A DNA stretch of 64,000 nucleotides from DASQGA01 sp963722715 (GTDB lineage Bacteria > Actinomycetota > Thermoleophilia > Gaiellales > Gaiellaceae), in the NCBI GenBank assembly GCA_963722715.1, contig CAVROA010000023.1, positions 124,001 through 188,000 of the forward strand, read 5' to 3'. Below, piece by piece: positions 34,489-44,135 of the stretch (position 1 is the stretch's first letter; each line of letters begins with the position of its first letter). Below the pieces are notes generated by a model. That model was not told where the DNA came from and made no database searches. It saw only the letters and a list, made by a program, of their open reading frames with translations. The position numbers were made by a program, and so were the translations under genes.

Positions 34489-35337
34489 CTAGGACCGGGA
34501 CCGGACGGACCCCACAATCGCACCGATGCCACCGGCATCGAAATAGCGGATCGCAGCTTCGCCGAGCGCGCGCGTTCCCGCATAGGCAATGGCTCCCTTG
34601 ACCGCCCAGCCGAGGCCTGGCACCACTCCCACGACCTCGCGCGCCACCGCTCGGAAGCCCAGGCCGGCGCCTAGGACCCCGAGCAGTTCGACGGCACGCT
34701 CACGGTCGACGTCCGCCCCGTAGGCCCCGCCAATTCGGAAGACCATGCGCATCTGATTCAGCGTTAGCGCGGGCAGATCCGCGCCGGGGATGAAGATCGC
34801 GGCTCCCAGGATTGCGTTCTGCCTCGAGAAGTTCTTGATGATCTCGTCACAAACGGCTTTACGGATCCGCGGCAGCTTCGCGGCAAGGGCATAGCTCTTG
34901 TCGCCGGCCCGCGCCACGATCCGCTCGATGATCTCCTCGAGGGGCAAAGGCTCCCCTGCCCGAACGGGGATCACGTCCGTGGCGAGCACGTACGGGAGGT
35001 CGGGAACCTCCTCGGTTCCGCGCCCGATCAGGATGACAAGTGCGGGCACGCTCTTCCGTGACGCAAGCCGAAGCACCTGCTCGTCGTGACCGCTGGCGGT
35101 CTCACCCTCGATCGCATAGACGAGGAGAGCGGCCTCGTCCAGGTCGGTGGCGCTCGGGGCACGCCCACGGAGCTGGCGGAGCGCGGATTCGTCGCCACCT
35201 TCTCTGAGGGCTTCGGCCAGCTCTCGGACGGGACCCTCCGCGCCGGCGAGCAGAATCGGCCTCAGGTTCTCGGCGGCCGCCTTGACCTCGCGCACGATCC
35301 CCAGAATCGCCATCGGCTTGACGGGCAGGGTTCGCAT
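34489..35337 (-). CDS. DUF697/YcjF-like membrane-associated protein
   Basis: A 282-aa protein. The N-terminal half resembles a degenerate GTPase-like Rossmann domain (PILLAGAEGPV at residues 27-37, LVYAIEGE, VPALVILIGRG) and the C-terminal half matches DUF697 (KNFSRQNAILGAAIFIPGADLPALTLNQ) with glycine-rich helices. Function unknown. It lies 6 bp downstream of rodA and may belong to the cell-shape operon. Confidence 0.75.
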   Translation of the reverse strand: MRTLPVKPMAILGIVREVKAAAENLRPILLAGAEGPVRELAEALREGGDESALRQLRGRAPSATDLDEAALLVYAIEGETASGHDEQVLRLASRKSVPALVILIGRGTEEVPDLPYVLATDVIPVRAGEPLPLEEIIERIVARAGDKSYALAAKLPRIRKAVCDEIIKNFSRQNAILGAAIFIPGADLPALTLNQMRMVFRIGGAYGADVDRERAVELLGVLGAGLGFRAVAREVVGVVPGLGWAVKGAIAYAGTRALGEAAIRYFDAGGIGAIVGSVRSRS

Positions 35338-35343
35338 TTAGTT

Positions 35344-36513
35344 CTACGAGCGTCCGGCCAGGCGTCCGCGCACGTGGATCGCCTGCAGGAGCCCGACCAT
35401 CATGAGGCTCACGAGCATCGAGCTGCCGCCATAGCTGACGAAGGGAAGAGGGATGCCCGTCACTGGGGCGATCCCAATCGTCATGCCGACGTTCACGAAG
35501 ATCTGGATGACGAGGACGACCACGATCGACGCGGCCACGACGGCTGTGAAGAGGCTCGGAGCGACCGCGATGATCTTGATCCCGCGCCAGACGATGAGGG
35601 CGTAGAGAAGGAGCAGAATCGAGGCGCCGAGAAAGCCGCGCTGCTCTGCGAGCGACGAGAAGATGAAGTCCGTCGCGTGCTCGGGCAGGTAGTTCAGGTT
35701 GGTCTGCGTGGCGCCCGCGACGCCCCGTCCGTCGAGGCCGCCCGAGCCGACGGCCGTGATGGACTGGGTCGCGTTGTAGGTCGTTCCGCTCGGATCGAGG
35801 TCGGGATTCAGGAAGCCGGTCAGGCGCTGCACCTGGTAGGGCTTCAGGATGTCGATCCCGCTCGAGGGGAAGACCCAGAGCAGGGTAATCGCGGCCGCGC
35901 CGGCGGTCAGGCCGAGCGCCGCGAGCCGTGACCACGGGACGCCCGAGATGAAGAGTGCGGCCGCGAGGGCGCCGATGTACATGAGCGCGGTGCCGAAATC
36001 GGGCTCGATGAAGACTAGGAACGCGGCCAGCGCTCCGAGGCCGACTGCGGACAGGACGGTCGTCCACTCGTCGAGCCGGCGCGAACGGTCTGCCAGAAAC
36101 CCGGCGATGCAGACGATGAGGATCAGCTTCCCGAGCTCGGATGGCTGGAAGCGGAAGAACCCGATGTCGATCCAGCGCTGCGAGCCGCGCACGGCGTCGG
36201 CCACGAAGACGACCGCGAGCAGCGCGATGAGGAGGCCGTAGAGCGGGCGCCTGTAGCGGCGGTACACCTCCGGGTTGACGGCCGTGAGCGCCACGAGCGC
36301 GACGACCCCGAGACCGACGTTGATCCCCTGCCGGACGACGTAGTAGTCCGGATCTCCGATGATGTCGTTCCGCGTCACGGCCGAGAGCACCCAGAGCCCG
36401 TACGCGACGAGGCCTCCGGCGGCTGCGAAGAGCAGGTAGTCGAGATGGCGAATGAAGCTCGCAACTTCGCCAGGCTGAGCCCGAGCATGGCCCTGGATGA
36501 CGCGGGTCGCCAT
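35344..36513 (-). CDS. rodA: Rod shape-determining peptidoglycan polymerase RodA
   Basis: A 389-aa SEDS-family protein with about ten membrane helices and the family motifs FQPSELGKL, LLVFIEPDFGTA-type, and the C-terminal GIPLPFVSYGGSSML. It polymerises glycan strands along the cell side wall together with PBP2. Its ATG overlaps the last base of the mrdA stop (TGATG). Confidence 0.95.
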   Translation of the reverse strand: MATRVIQGHARAQPGEVASFIRHLDYLLFAAAGGLVAYGLWVLSAVTRNDIIGDPDYYVVRQGINVGLGVVALVALTAVNPEVYRRYRRPLYGLLIALLAVVFVADAVRGSQRWIDIGFFRFQPSELGKLILIVCIAGFLADRSRRLDEWTTVLSAVGLGALAAFLVFIEPDFGTALMYIGALAAALFISGVPWSRLAALGLTAGAAAITLLWVFPSSGIDILKPYQVQRLTGFLNPDLDPSGTTYNATQSITAVGSGGLDGRGVAGATQTNLNYLPEHATDFIFSSLAEQRGFLGASILLLLYALIVWRGIKIIAVAPSLFTAVVAASIVVVLVIQIFVNVGMTIGIAPVTGIPLPFVSYGGSSMLVSLMMVGLLQAIHVRGRLAGRS

Positions 36514-38411
36514 CAGTCCGAGTTCACCGGAACCACCGGCGTCTCGGGGACATCAAAGTACTTCGCGAGCAGCTTCATGGCCGCGGGAGCAGCCGCAGTA
36601 CCGCCGTGGCCTCCGTTCTCGATCAGGGCGCAGACGGCGATCGTCGGCTTGTCCGTGGGTCCATAGCCGCACCACCAGGACTGGTCGAGCAGCCTTCCGC
36701 CGGCGGTACCGTAACCGGGCAGTTTCTGGAATTTCTCGGCTGTCCCCGTCTTGCCCGCGATGTCGACGCCGAACGGCCCGAAGATGCTCGCAGAGGTCCC
36801 GTTGGTTCCATGCGTCGCGTCGAAGAGGCCCTCCTGCACGATCCGAATGGCGTTGGGGTCGAGGTTCAGGTCGCGGGGCGGCTTCGGCCGGATCGGCCGG
36901 ACGATGACGGGCGCCTGCTCGTCCGACTTCGGCTCCTCGATCTGGCTTACGAGATGCGGCTCCACCAGCTTGCCGCCGTTCGCGAGAAGCGCATAGAAGC
37001 GCGTCATCTGCAGCGGTGTCGTCAGGAGATCACCCTGGCCGATCGCCAGCTGCACCGAGTCGCCTGAGGTCCAGATCTTGTCGATCTCGGTCTTGAAGTG
37101 ACGGCGGCGCCAGGCCGGGGTCGGCATCAGGCCCTCCTCCTCGGGCCCGACGTCGACTCCCGTCAGGGACCCGAAGCCCATCCGGCGCGCCCACTTCTGG
37201 AGGGGGGAGTCCTTGCGCTCGTAGAAGCGAAGCCCCACCCGGTAGAAGTACGTGTCGCAGGACCGCTCGAGCGCGGGCGCCAGGTTCATCGCCATGTTGG
37301 TGTACGGGTCCCAGTTGATGAACTTCTGGCCGTCGACCGTGATCGAAGGATCGCACTGGATCGGCTCGTACGGGTCGAGCATCTTCTCCTGGAGGGCAGC
37401 GAGGGCCGTGACGGGCTTGAACGTCGATCCCGGGGGATAGATGCCGCTGACGGCCCGGTTCAGCTGCGGCAGGTTGGCCTCCGGGGCGCGGAGCTCATTG
37501 AGCTCCTTCTGCGACACGTTGCCGACGAACGTCTTCGGGTCGTAGCTCGGGCTCGAGGCCATCGCAAGGATGGCACCGTCGGACGGATCCATCGCGACGA
37601 TCGCGCCGCCGTCTGCATAGAACTCGTCGTTCTCGATCGCCAGCCGGATCCCGTAATCGAGGGCGTCCTCGGCAGCCCGCTGGAGCTCGGCGTCGATCGT
37701 AAGCCGCACCGAGTAGCCGGGCTGCGGCAGCTGGCTGTACTCGCGATCGCTCGTCACACGACCCAGTGCGTCGACTCGCACCTGGCCTTCGCCGGCGAGC
37801 CCGCGCATGTACCGATCGTAGGTCGCCTCGAGCCCCGTCTGCCCGATCCGGTCTCCGGCCGCATATCCGTCTTTCGCACGGCTCTCGAGCTGCTCGCCGG
37901 TGATCTCGCTGACGTATCCGAGGAGCTGGGGGGCGATGTTGCCGGCCTCGTAGCTTCGAAGCTGAACGGGCTGGATCTCGACCCCGGGGAAGTCCGCCTG
38001 GTGCTCGTAGAGGTAATTCACCTTGTCGTCCTTGACGCTCGTCTTGATCGTCACCGGCGTCAGCGGGTCGTCAGCATGGCTACGAAGCTCCTTGCGAATG
38101 TCCTTGGGTTTCAACCGCAGGAGGCTGGCCAGCTCCGCGATCTCGGCATCGCGCTCGCTCGTCCGAAGCTCCTTGAACGCAGCCGGCCAGATCTGGACCT
38201 GGGTGCCCGGCTGGTTGGAGACGAGCACGGTGCCGTCCTTGTCGAGGATGGTGCCGCGCGGCGCCTCGACGCGGAACGTTCGCACCTGGTTGTTCCGGGC
38301 ATCCTGCAGGTAGCGATCTCCCGCGATCACCTGGAGCGCCCAGAGCCGGAAGAAGAGAGCGCAGAAGAGCGCGATCGCGAAGACGCCGAGGATGGCGATC
38401 CGGATCGCCAT
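36513..38411 (-). CDS. mrdA: Penicillin-binding protein 2
   Basis: A 632-aa class B PBP. One N-terminal membrane helix (FAIALFCALFFRLWALQV), a dimerisation domain and the transpeptidase domain with SxxK in YPPGSTFKPVTA, SxN near RSCDTYFY and KTGT in DIAGKTGTAEKF. It cross-links side-wall peptidoglycan with RodA. The ATG at 38411 is used; about 20 codons further upstream, in frame, resemble the N-terminus of related proteins (PEFLPRDPRVSEPYR) but hold only a CTG, so the real start may lie there. Confidence 0.93.
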   Translation of the reverse strand: MAIRIAILGVFAIALFCALFFRLWALQVIAGDRYLQDARNNQVRTFRVEAPRGTILDKDGTVLVSNQPGTQVQIWPAAFKELRTSERDAEIAELASLLRLKPKDIRKELRSHADDPLTPVTIKTSVKDDKVNYLYEHQADFPGVEIQPVQLRSYEAGNIAPQLLGYVSEITGEQLESRAKDGYAAGDRIGQTGLEATYDRYMRGLAGEGQVRVDALGRVTSDREYSQLPQPGYSVRLTIDAELQRAAEDALDYGIRLAIENDEFYADGGAIVAMDPSDGAILAMASSPSYDPKTFVGNVSQKELNELRAPEANLPQLNRAVSGIYPPGSTFKPVTALAALQEKMLDPYEPIQCDPSITVDGQKFINWDPYTNMAMNLAPALERSCDTYFYRVGLRFYERKDSPLQKWARRMGFGSLTGVDVGPEEEGLMPTPAWRRRHFKTEIDKIWTSGDSVQLAIGQGDLLTTPLQMTRFYALLANGGKLVEPHLVSQIEEPKSDEQAPVIVRPIRPKPPRDLNLDPNAIRIVQEGLFDATHGTNGTSASIFGPFGVDIAGKTGTAEKFQKLPGYGTAGGRLLDQSWWCGYGPTDKPTIAVCALIENGGHGGTAAAPAAMKLLAKYFDVPETPVVPVNSD

Positions 38412-38472
38412 CTGGGGAGAGACGCGATACGGCTCGGAGACGCGAGGATCCCGCGGCAGGAACTCGGGAAGG

Positions 38473-38994
38473 CTAGCCAGCGACGATCACCTCCCTCGCC
38501 GACCGTGGTGTCCGCGGGAGAAGCCTGCAGACGAGCCGGTGGACCGGATATGCGAGGAGGAGGTTCAGCACGAGTGTGGGCAAGAGAACGCGTCCGAGCA
38601 GCTCCGACGCCCCAATGGTCGAGCCGAGAACGAAGTGGAGGAAGGCGGAGCCAAGCGCCACCGCGACAGTCGCGAGGCCGACTGCGATGAGCGGCGGGTA
38701 CGGCGACGACTTGCTCATGATCGAGCCCAGACGTCCCGACCAGTAGCCGGCCAGCGTGAACAGGAGCGAGGAGATGCCGAGCGTCGAAAACGTGGCTACG
38801 TCGAGGAAGAGCCCGGCCCAGAAGCCCGCCACCGCCCCGACCAGCGGACCCCGGACGAGTGCCAGGACGACGACGAGGACGAGCAGAAGATCGGGGTGGC
38901 CGTTCGACACCTCGATCGTCCAGAGGACAGAAACCTGCAGGAGAGCGGCGAGGAGCACGAGCCCCGGCACCTTGAGCACGTCGGGTGTGGTCAC
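38473..38994 (-). CDS. mreD: Rod shape-determining protein MreD
   Basis: A 173-aa membrane protein with five hydrophobic segments. Weak sequence conservation is normal for MreD; the call rests on length, topology and position between mreC and mrdA. GTG start overlaps the mreC stop by GTGA. Confidence 0.85.
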   Translation of the reverse strand: MTTPDVLKVPGLVLLAALLQVSVLWTIEVSNGHPDLLLVLVVVLALVRGPLVGAVAGFWAGLFLDVATFSTLGISSLLFTLAGYWSGRLGSIMSKSSPYPPLIAVGLATVAVALGSAFLHFVLGSTIGASELLGRVLLPTLVLNLLLAYPVHRLVCRLLPRTPRSAREVIVAG

Positions 38995-39926
38995 GGCTTT
39001 TTCGTGTCGCCGCCGGTCAGGACGATCACGTCGTCGAGGGAGCCGAAGTCCACGAGCGGGGTCACCTGGATGCGCGTGTAGAGGTCGACGTCACGCCTGC
39101 TGACACCGCTCACCTTGCCGATCGGGATTCCCTTGGGATAGAGGGATGTGAGCGGCCCGCTCTGCCAGCCCGAGGTGATCACCAGGTCGCCCTCGGTCAC
39201 CACCTCGTCCTTGGGAACGCGGTTCAGAACGAGCGTCGAGCTGTCGCTCGGGCCACGGGCGACGATCCCTGACGCGCTCGTCCCGAGAACCTCGGCCGAG
39301 ACGGCGCTCGCCTGGTCGGTCAAAAGTCGGACCTGGGCGGTCCCTGAGGTCACGTCCGTCACGATGCCGACGAGGCCCCCCTGGGTCACGACCGGGTCGT
39401 AGAGCTTGACGCCGTTGTCCGTGCCCGCGTGGACGAGGATCTGCTGGGCATATGGGTTCGGCGGCTTCTGGATCACCTGCGTCGCCACGGCCGTGAAGCC
39501 TTCCGGAAACCGGGTGCCCCCGACGTAGTCGAGCATCGCCTGCAGGCGCTTGTTCTCCTCAGCCGCGGTCTCGTTCTGGATCACTTGCTCCCGGAGCGCC
39601 TCCACCTCTTCGCGGAGCCGTTCGTTGTCAGACTTGGCGCCGACCAGGTCGGCGCACCACCCGTAGGCGTCCCGGAAGGGGCGCGAGACGCGCTCGCCCG
39701 CCACCTCGAACGGCGTCAGGATGCTGACCCCGATGCGCTGAGCACTGTGCAGGGTCCCTTCCGAGGATTCCCTGAAGTAGACCGTGATCAGGGCCAGTGA
39801 AACGAGGACGAGGGCCACCGCGACCAGCCGCGCGCGAAGTGGGCCACCGCTGCGGGAGCGGTTGCCCTCAGGACGCGGAACGGAAGAGCTCAGGACGGGG
39901 AGCCGTGCTGTGCGTTGCCGAGGCAC
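38991..39926 (-). CDS. mreC: Rod shape-determining protein MreC
   Basis: A 311-aa protein: one N-terminal helix (LVAVALVLVSLALITVYF), a coiled coil (NERLREEVEALREQVIQNETAAEENKRL region) and the beta domains with DNGVKLYDPVVTQGGLVGIV. MreC links MreB filaments to the wall synthases outside. The first 30 residues are basic and Ser-rich. Confidence 0.94.
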   Translation of the reverse strand: MPRQRTARLPVLSSSVPRPEGNRSRSGGPLRARLVAVALVLVSLALITVYFRESSEGTLHSAQRIGVSILTPFEVAGERVSRPFRDAYGWCADLVGAKSDNERLREEVEALREQVIQNETAAEENKRLQAMLDYVGGTRFPEGFTAVATQVIQKPPNPYAQQILVHAGTDNGVKLYDPVVTQGGLVGIVTDVTSGTAQVRLLTDQASAVSAEVLGTSASGIVARGPSDSSTLVLNRVPKDEVVTEGDLVITSGWQSGPLTSLYPKGIPIGKVSGVSRRDVDLYTRIQVTPLVDFGSLDDVIVLTGGDTKKP

Positions 39927-39970
39927 GGACGTCTAAGTCTAGAGAGAAACCCGGTCGATCGAGCTAGCGA

Positions 39971-41023
39971 TTAATACCGCCGCCTGCCATTTCGCTGCCT
40001 GGCCTTGGCTGAGCGGTGGATCGCCTCGAACTCCTCGAGGCTGCGGCCCGACCCGACGGCCACGCACGTGAGCGGCGACTCCGCCAGATGGACGGGCATC
40101 AGCGTCTCCTCGCGAAGGCGCATGTCGAGCCCTGAAAGGAGGGCGCCGCCGCCGGCGAGCACGATGCCGCGATCCATGATGTCCGCGGCGAGCTCGGGCG
40201 GTGTCTTGTCGAGCGTCGACTTGATCGCGTCGAGAATCTGGGTGACAGGCTCGTCCAGCGCCCGCCGCACCTCTTCGGACGTGATCACGATCGTCTTCGG
40301 GAGGCCGGTCAGCATGTCGCGCCCTCGCACCTCGGCTCGGACCTCTTCGCGGAGATCCCACGCGGAGCCGATCTCGAGCTTCAGCTCCTCGGCCGTCTGC
40401 TGGCCGATCAGGAGCTTGTACTCCTTCTTGATGTGGCTCATGATCGCCTCGTCCATCTCGTCGCCGCCGACGCGGATCGACTGCGACACGACGATGCCGC
40501 CGAGGGAGATGACCGCGACCTCTGTCGTCCCGCCGCCGATGTCGACGATCATGTTCCCGGTCGGCTCCGAGACCGGAAGGCCGGCGCCGATCGCGGCGGC
40601 CATCGGCTCCTCGATCAGGTAGGCCTGGCGGGCCCCGGCGGAGAGCGTCGCCTCTTCGACCGCGCGCTTCTCGACGCCGGTGACGCCGGAGGGCACGCAG
40701 ACCACGACACGTGGGTGCGCGAACCGGTTGTGGTGCACCTTCTGGATGAAGTGGCGGAGCATCTGCTCGGTGACGTCGAAGTCGGCGATGACGCCATCCT
40801 TGAGCGGGCGAATCGCAGAGATGGTGCCAGGCGTGCGTCCGAGCATCCGCTTCGCCTCGACCCCGACAGCGTGCACTTCGCCCGTGCGCTGGTCGATCGC
40901 GACCACCGACGGCTCCGAGAGAACGATGCCGCGCCCGCGCACGTAGACGAGCGTGTTGGCCGTGCCCAGATCCACGGCGATTTCTCGGCCGCCTAGGCCG
41001 CTCAGGTATCCCCAGAGACTCAT
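39971..41023 (-). CDS. mreB: Rod shape-determining protein MreB
   Basis: A 350-aa actin-like ATPase with the phosphate-binding AVDLGTANTLVYV, VDIGGGTTEVAVIS and GIVLAGGGALL motifs. MreB polymerises beneath the membrane and directs side-wall synthesis, so the organism should be rod-shaped. A TAGACT -10-like box lies about ten bases upstream. It leads mreBCD-mrdA-rodA. Confidence 0.97.
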   Translation of the reverse strand: MSLWGYLSGLGGREIAVDLGTANTLVYVRGRGIVLSEPSVVAIDQRTGEVHAVGVEAKRMLGRTPGTISAIRPLKDGVIADFDVTEQMLRHFIQKVHHNRFAHPRVVVCVPSGVTGVEKRAVEEATLSAGARQAYLIEEPMAAAIGAGLPVSEPTGNMIVDIGGGTTEVAVISLGGIVVSQSIRVGGDEMDEAIMSHIKKEYKLLIGQQTAEELKLEIGSAWDLREEVRAEVRGRDMLTGLPKTIVITSEEVRRALDEPVTQILDAIKSTLDKTPPELAADIMDRGIVLAGGGALLSGLDMRLREETLMPVHLAESPLTCVAVGSGRSLEEFEAIHRSAKARQRNGRRRY

Positions 41024-41080
41024 CCCGCCAATGAGTCTACTAGCCAGGCCTGGAAACCCCTGGAAAATGCCACGACTGGA

Positions 41081-41674
41081 CTACCCGAAGCCGTAGACGC
41101 CGGGAAACCTCTCGGCGAGGATGCCGACGAGCAGCGCCGCCGGCAGGCCGACCACGTTCAGGTAGTCGCCGTCGATCCGATCGACGAGCGACGCGCCGAC
41201 CCCCTGGATCGCATAGGCGCCCGCACGCCCTTCCCACTCCCCCACTTCGACGTACGCGGCCAGGTCGCGGGCGGTCAGCTCCCGGAAGCCGACGCGGGTG
41301 ACCGCGTGCTCGACGAGCTCCCAACCCGGCGCCACGAGACAGAGGCCCGACACGACCTCGTGCGTCTTCCCCGCCAGCGCCTCGAGCATCTCAACGGCCT
41401 CCTCCGGCCCAGCCGGCTTTCCGAACACGCGATCGCCGCAAACCACGGTCGTATCGACTCCGAGCACCGGCCTGTCATCCGCCTCGTCCGCGACCGAGCG
41501 AGCCTTTCCACGCGCATGCATCCGAACCACGTCGACCGGCTTCGCGTCGGGCTCGTCACGCTCCACGTACCGAGGAGGGACGACGTCGAAAGGGATGCCG
41601 AGCTGGGCGAGGATCGCCCTCCGTTGCGGCGAGGTCGATGCGAGAAGGATGGGCGGCGCCGGCGGAACGGACAC
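41081..41674 (-). CDS. maf: Maf-like nucleotide pyrophosphatase
   Basis: A 197-aa Maf protein: ILLASTSPQRRAILAQLGI at the N-terminus, VLGVDTTVVCGDRVFGKP (substrate pocket), and YAIQGVGASLVDRIDGDYLNVVGLP near the end. Members hydrolyse dTTP, UTP or modified nucleotides. Start is GTG. Confidence 0.93.
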   Translation of the reverse strand: MSVPPAPPILLASTSPQRRAILAQLGIPFDVVPPRYVERDEPDAKPVDVVRMHARGKARSVADEADDRPVLGVDTTVVCGDRVFGKPAGPEEAVEMLEALAGKTHEVVSGLCLVAPGWELVEHAVTRVGFRELTARDLAAYVEVGEWEGRAGAYAIQGVGASLVDRIDGDYLNVVGLPAALLVGILAERFPGVYGFG

Positions 41675-41683
41675 GGGTCACAT

Positions 41684-42445
41684 CTAGGCGCGCTTGCGGG
41701 CCTTCCAGATCTCCTCAGCGGGCCATTTCCGCGCCCATTCGTTCGTCACGAAGTCCCAGCGCCCCGAGTCGGCGCCCTCTGGCGGCCGAAGCTCGATCAG
41801 ATCCTCCACGACGAGACCGTTCGCCCGGAAGAGACGGATCCAGTCGCCGTAGGGGAGCTGGAAGACGATGGAGCCGTCGTTCGGATCCTTCAGCCGGTGG
41901 AAGCCAAAGTAGTCGTAGACGAGGGTTTCGCCGACGCGGTCGCTCTCGACCGACCACGCAAGCTCCAGGAAGAGTCCGTTCGTCAGGAAGACGAGCTCGC
42001 CGCCCGGGCGGAGGAGACGGGCAGCCTCCGGAATCCAGAGGTATGGATCCGCCCAGATCGAGGCGCCGTACTCCGAGACCACCAGGTCGAAGCTCGCCGC
42101 GGGGAGAGGAACGTCTTCAGCGCTGGCCTCGACCAGCGGGAACTCGACCCCGTGCTCTGCCTGAAGCTCGCGCGCGGTGGCGAGCTGCTCCGGGCTGAGG
42201 TCGACGCCGACCACGTTCGCTCCGCGCCGCGCGAGCCAGGAAGAGATGTACGCCGTGCCGCAGCCGAGCTCGACGACGTCCGTACCCTCGAGCACGGGGA
42301 GCGCTCCGATCTCCGACTCGGGCAGGTGCCAGATCCCCCACGTGATGTCGGGCTGGGCCCAGTTGCGCTTGCCCGGCTCGCGGAACTCGGCCGCGTTCTT
42401 GGCCCAGACCTCCCGGTTCGACTGCGCGTGCTCGGAGAGAGTCAT
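41684..42445 (-). CDS. Class I SAM-dependent methyltransferase (paralog 1)
   Basis: A 253-aa methyltransferase with motif I VVELGCGTAYISSWLARRG and the acidic GVDLSPEQ loop. It shares overall plan and C-terminal pattern (WARKWPAEEIWKARK) with the next gene upstream. The ATG overlaps that gene's stop (ATGA). Substrate unknown; small-molecule or quinone-type methyltransferases look similar. Confidence 0.85.
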   Translation of the reverse strand: MTLSEHAQSNREVWAKNAAEFREPGKRNWAQPDITWGIWHLPESEIGALPVLEGTDVVELGCGTAYISSWLARRGANVVGVDLSPEQLATARELQAEHGVEFPLVEASAEDVPLPAASFDLVVSEYGASIWADPYLWIPEAARLLRPGGELVFLTNGLFLELAWSVESDRVGETLVYDYFGFHRLKDPNDGSIVFQLPYGDWIRLFRANGLVVEDLIELRPPEGADSGRWDFVTNEWARKWPAEEIWKARKRA

Positions 42446-43206
42446 GACTTCCGGACCTTCCAGATCTGCTCCATCGGCCAGCGCCGAGCCCAGGCGTTTT
42501 CCTCCTCCGTCCGATACGTCGTGACAGCTCCTTCCGGCGCCTGGACCTCGCGGAGCTCTTCGACCTCGAGCCCGTTCCGGCGGAAGAGCCGGATCCACTC
42601 GCCGTATGGAAGCTCGAACTCGACCGAGCCCTCGGGCGTCTCCCACCGGTGTATCTCGAAGTACGGCCGGTGGAGCCGGTCGTCCCACGTGTCCGTCTCC
42701 GGGTTCCAGCCGATCCATTCGAACGGCGTGCCGCCGCTGAAGGCCGCGAGCCCGCCCGACCGAAGCAAGCGGCTGACCTCGGGGACCCAGAGGAGCGGAT
42801 CGGCGAAGCGGTTGGCACCGTGGTCCGCAAAGACGATGTCGAAGCTCGCGTCCGGCAGCGGGACGGACTCGGCGCTTGCATGGACGAGCGGGAACTCGAC
42901 CCCCGCCCCCGCCATCGCGGTCCGCGCATGCTCGAGCTGCCGCTCGGAGTTGTCGAGGCCGACCACGCGCGCGCCCTGCCCTGCTAGCAGGATCGACCAC
43001 TGGGCGGCGCCGCAGCCGAGCTCGAGCACGTCCTTCCCCGCCACGTCGCCGAGGATCCGCAGCTCGCTCTCCGGGATCTGCCACAGGCCCCACCGTGGCT
43101 CGGGCCGGCCGATGTGCTCTCCGTGCTCGGCCTGGTACTCGTCGGCCTGCCGGTTCCAGAACTCGCGATTGGTGCGAGCCTGTCCCGTCAGGTCAGAGGA
43201 GGTCAT
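42442..43206 (-). CDS. Class I SAM-dependent methyltransferase (paralog 2)
   Basis: A 254-aa methyltransferase with motif I VLELGCGAAQWSILLAGQG and a C-terminal WARRWPMEQIWKVRKS. It is evidently a duplicate of the following gene: both begin with a REFWNRQ/REVWAKN type segment, share SELRILG/SEIGALP and a PEGSVEF/NDGSIVF-LPYG(E/D)WIRLFR block. Its start lies inside the ndk end (14-bp overlap). Confidence 0.85.
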   Translation of the reverse strand: MTSSDLTGQARTNREFWNRQADEYQAEHGEHIGRPEPRWGLWQIPESELRILGDVAGKDVLELGCGAAQWSILLAGQGARVVGLDNSERQLEHARTAMAGAGVEFPLVHASAESVPLPDASFDIVFADHGANRFADPLLWVPEVSRLLRSGGLAAFSGGTPFEWIGWNPETDTWDDRLHRPYFEIHRWETPEGSVEFELPYGEWIRLFRRNGLEVEELREVQAPEGAVTTYRTEEENAWARRWPMEQIWKVRKS

Positions 43207-43609
43207 CGTCCGAGAACCAGAGCCGGATCTCCCGCTCGGCCGACTCGGGCGAGTCCGAGCCGTGCACGAGGTTGTTCGGCATCGCGAGCGCCAGGTCACC
43301 GCGGATCGTCCCGGGAGCCGAGTCGACCGGGTTCGTCGCGCCCATCGTCGACCGCACCACCTTGATCGCGGACTCCCCTTCGAGCACGAGCGCGAGCGTG
43401 GGCGCCGAGGTGATGAACTCGACCAGCTCGCCGAAGAACGGCTTCTCGCGGTGCTCCGCGTAGTGCTCCTCCGCCAGCGCCGCATCAACGAGAACGAGCT
43501 TCGCGGCGATCACGTCGAGGCCACGCCGCTCGAAGCGCGCAAGGATGTCGCCGGCGAGCCGCCGCTGCACGGCGTCCGGCTTCACGAGAACGAGGGTGCG
43601 CTCCGCCAT
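43193..43609 (-). CDS. ndk: Nucleoside diphosphate kinase
   Basis: A 138-aa NDK. TLVLVKPDAVQRRLAG, GATNPVDSAPGTIRGD and the active-site His in NNLVHGSDSPESAEREI are all present. It balances nucleoside triphosphate pools. Colinear with the two methyltransferases, which it precedes. Confidence 0.97.
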   Translation of the reverse strand: MAERTLVLVKPDAVQRRLAGDILARFERRGLDVIAAKLVLVDAALAEEHYAEHREKPFFGELVEFITSAPTLALVLEGESAIKVVRSTMGATNPVDSAPGTIRGDLALAMPNNLVHGSDSPESAEREIRLWFSDDDLL

Positions 43610-43622
43610 TCGGCGGCGAAGG

Positions 43623-44135
43623 CTAGAGATTCCCGACGATTCTCGGGGTCTCGACCGGGGTCTCGCAGTAAGGACAGACCTGCCAGAGCGGCTCGAGCGG
43701 CGCCTTGCAGCGGCGGCAGGCCTGCTTCAGCTTCGTCGTGCAGACAGGGCAGACGAGGAACGAGTCGTCCACTTCCGCCCGGCACACCGGGCAGCGCTCG
43801 CTTCCGTCCAGGCTCTCCTCCATCGCCTTGATCTCGAGCTCGCGCTCGCGGACGTCCTCGATGTACTCCGGCGGGCGGAAGAGCATGTAGAGAAGCGCTC
43901 CCAGGAACGGCAGGACGATGCCGAGGGCGACGGCGGTCGACAGGAGCACGTTGTCCTCGATCCGCCGGCGGGCGTCCTTGTAGACCCAGAAGGCGGACGC
44001 GAGCCAGAAGAGGACGACGAAGAAGATCGCGACGTTCCGGATCAGGAACCAGGCTGGGGATTCGAAGAAGTCCTTGACCCCGCCGAAAGCGTCCTCTTCC
44101 GAGGTTGTGGTCTGGGCGAGGACGATCCAGTTCAC
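43623..44135 (-). CDS. Membrane protein with C-terminal double zinc ribbon
   Basis: A 170-aa protein: two N-terminal helices (AIFFVVLFWLASAFWVY and TAVALGIVLPFLGALLYML, separated by a short charged loop) like the PLDc_N module, a helical linker, then four CxxC pairs (CPVC, CPVC, CRRC, CPYC) forming a double zinc ribbon on the cytoplasmic side. Role unknown. GTG start overlaps the stop of a 37-aa membrane ORF (GTGA). Confidence 0.8.
   Translation of the reverse strand: MNWIVLAQTTTSEEDAFGGVKDFFESPAWFLIRNVAIFFVVLFWLASAFWVYKDARRRIEDNVLLSTAVALGIVLPFLGALLYMLFRPPEYIEDVRERELEIKAMEESLDGSERCPVCRAEVDDSFLVCPVCTTKLKQACRRCKAPLEPLWQVCPYCETPVETPRIVGNL

Noticed and set aside
41306..43831. An 841-codon plus-strand frame
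   Set aside because: It runs antisense to maf, both methyltransferases and ndk, all with clear motifs. Its composition is typical of a shadow frame.
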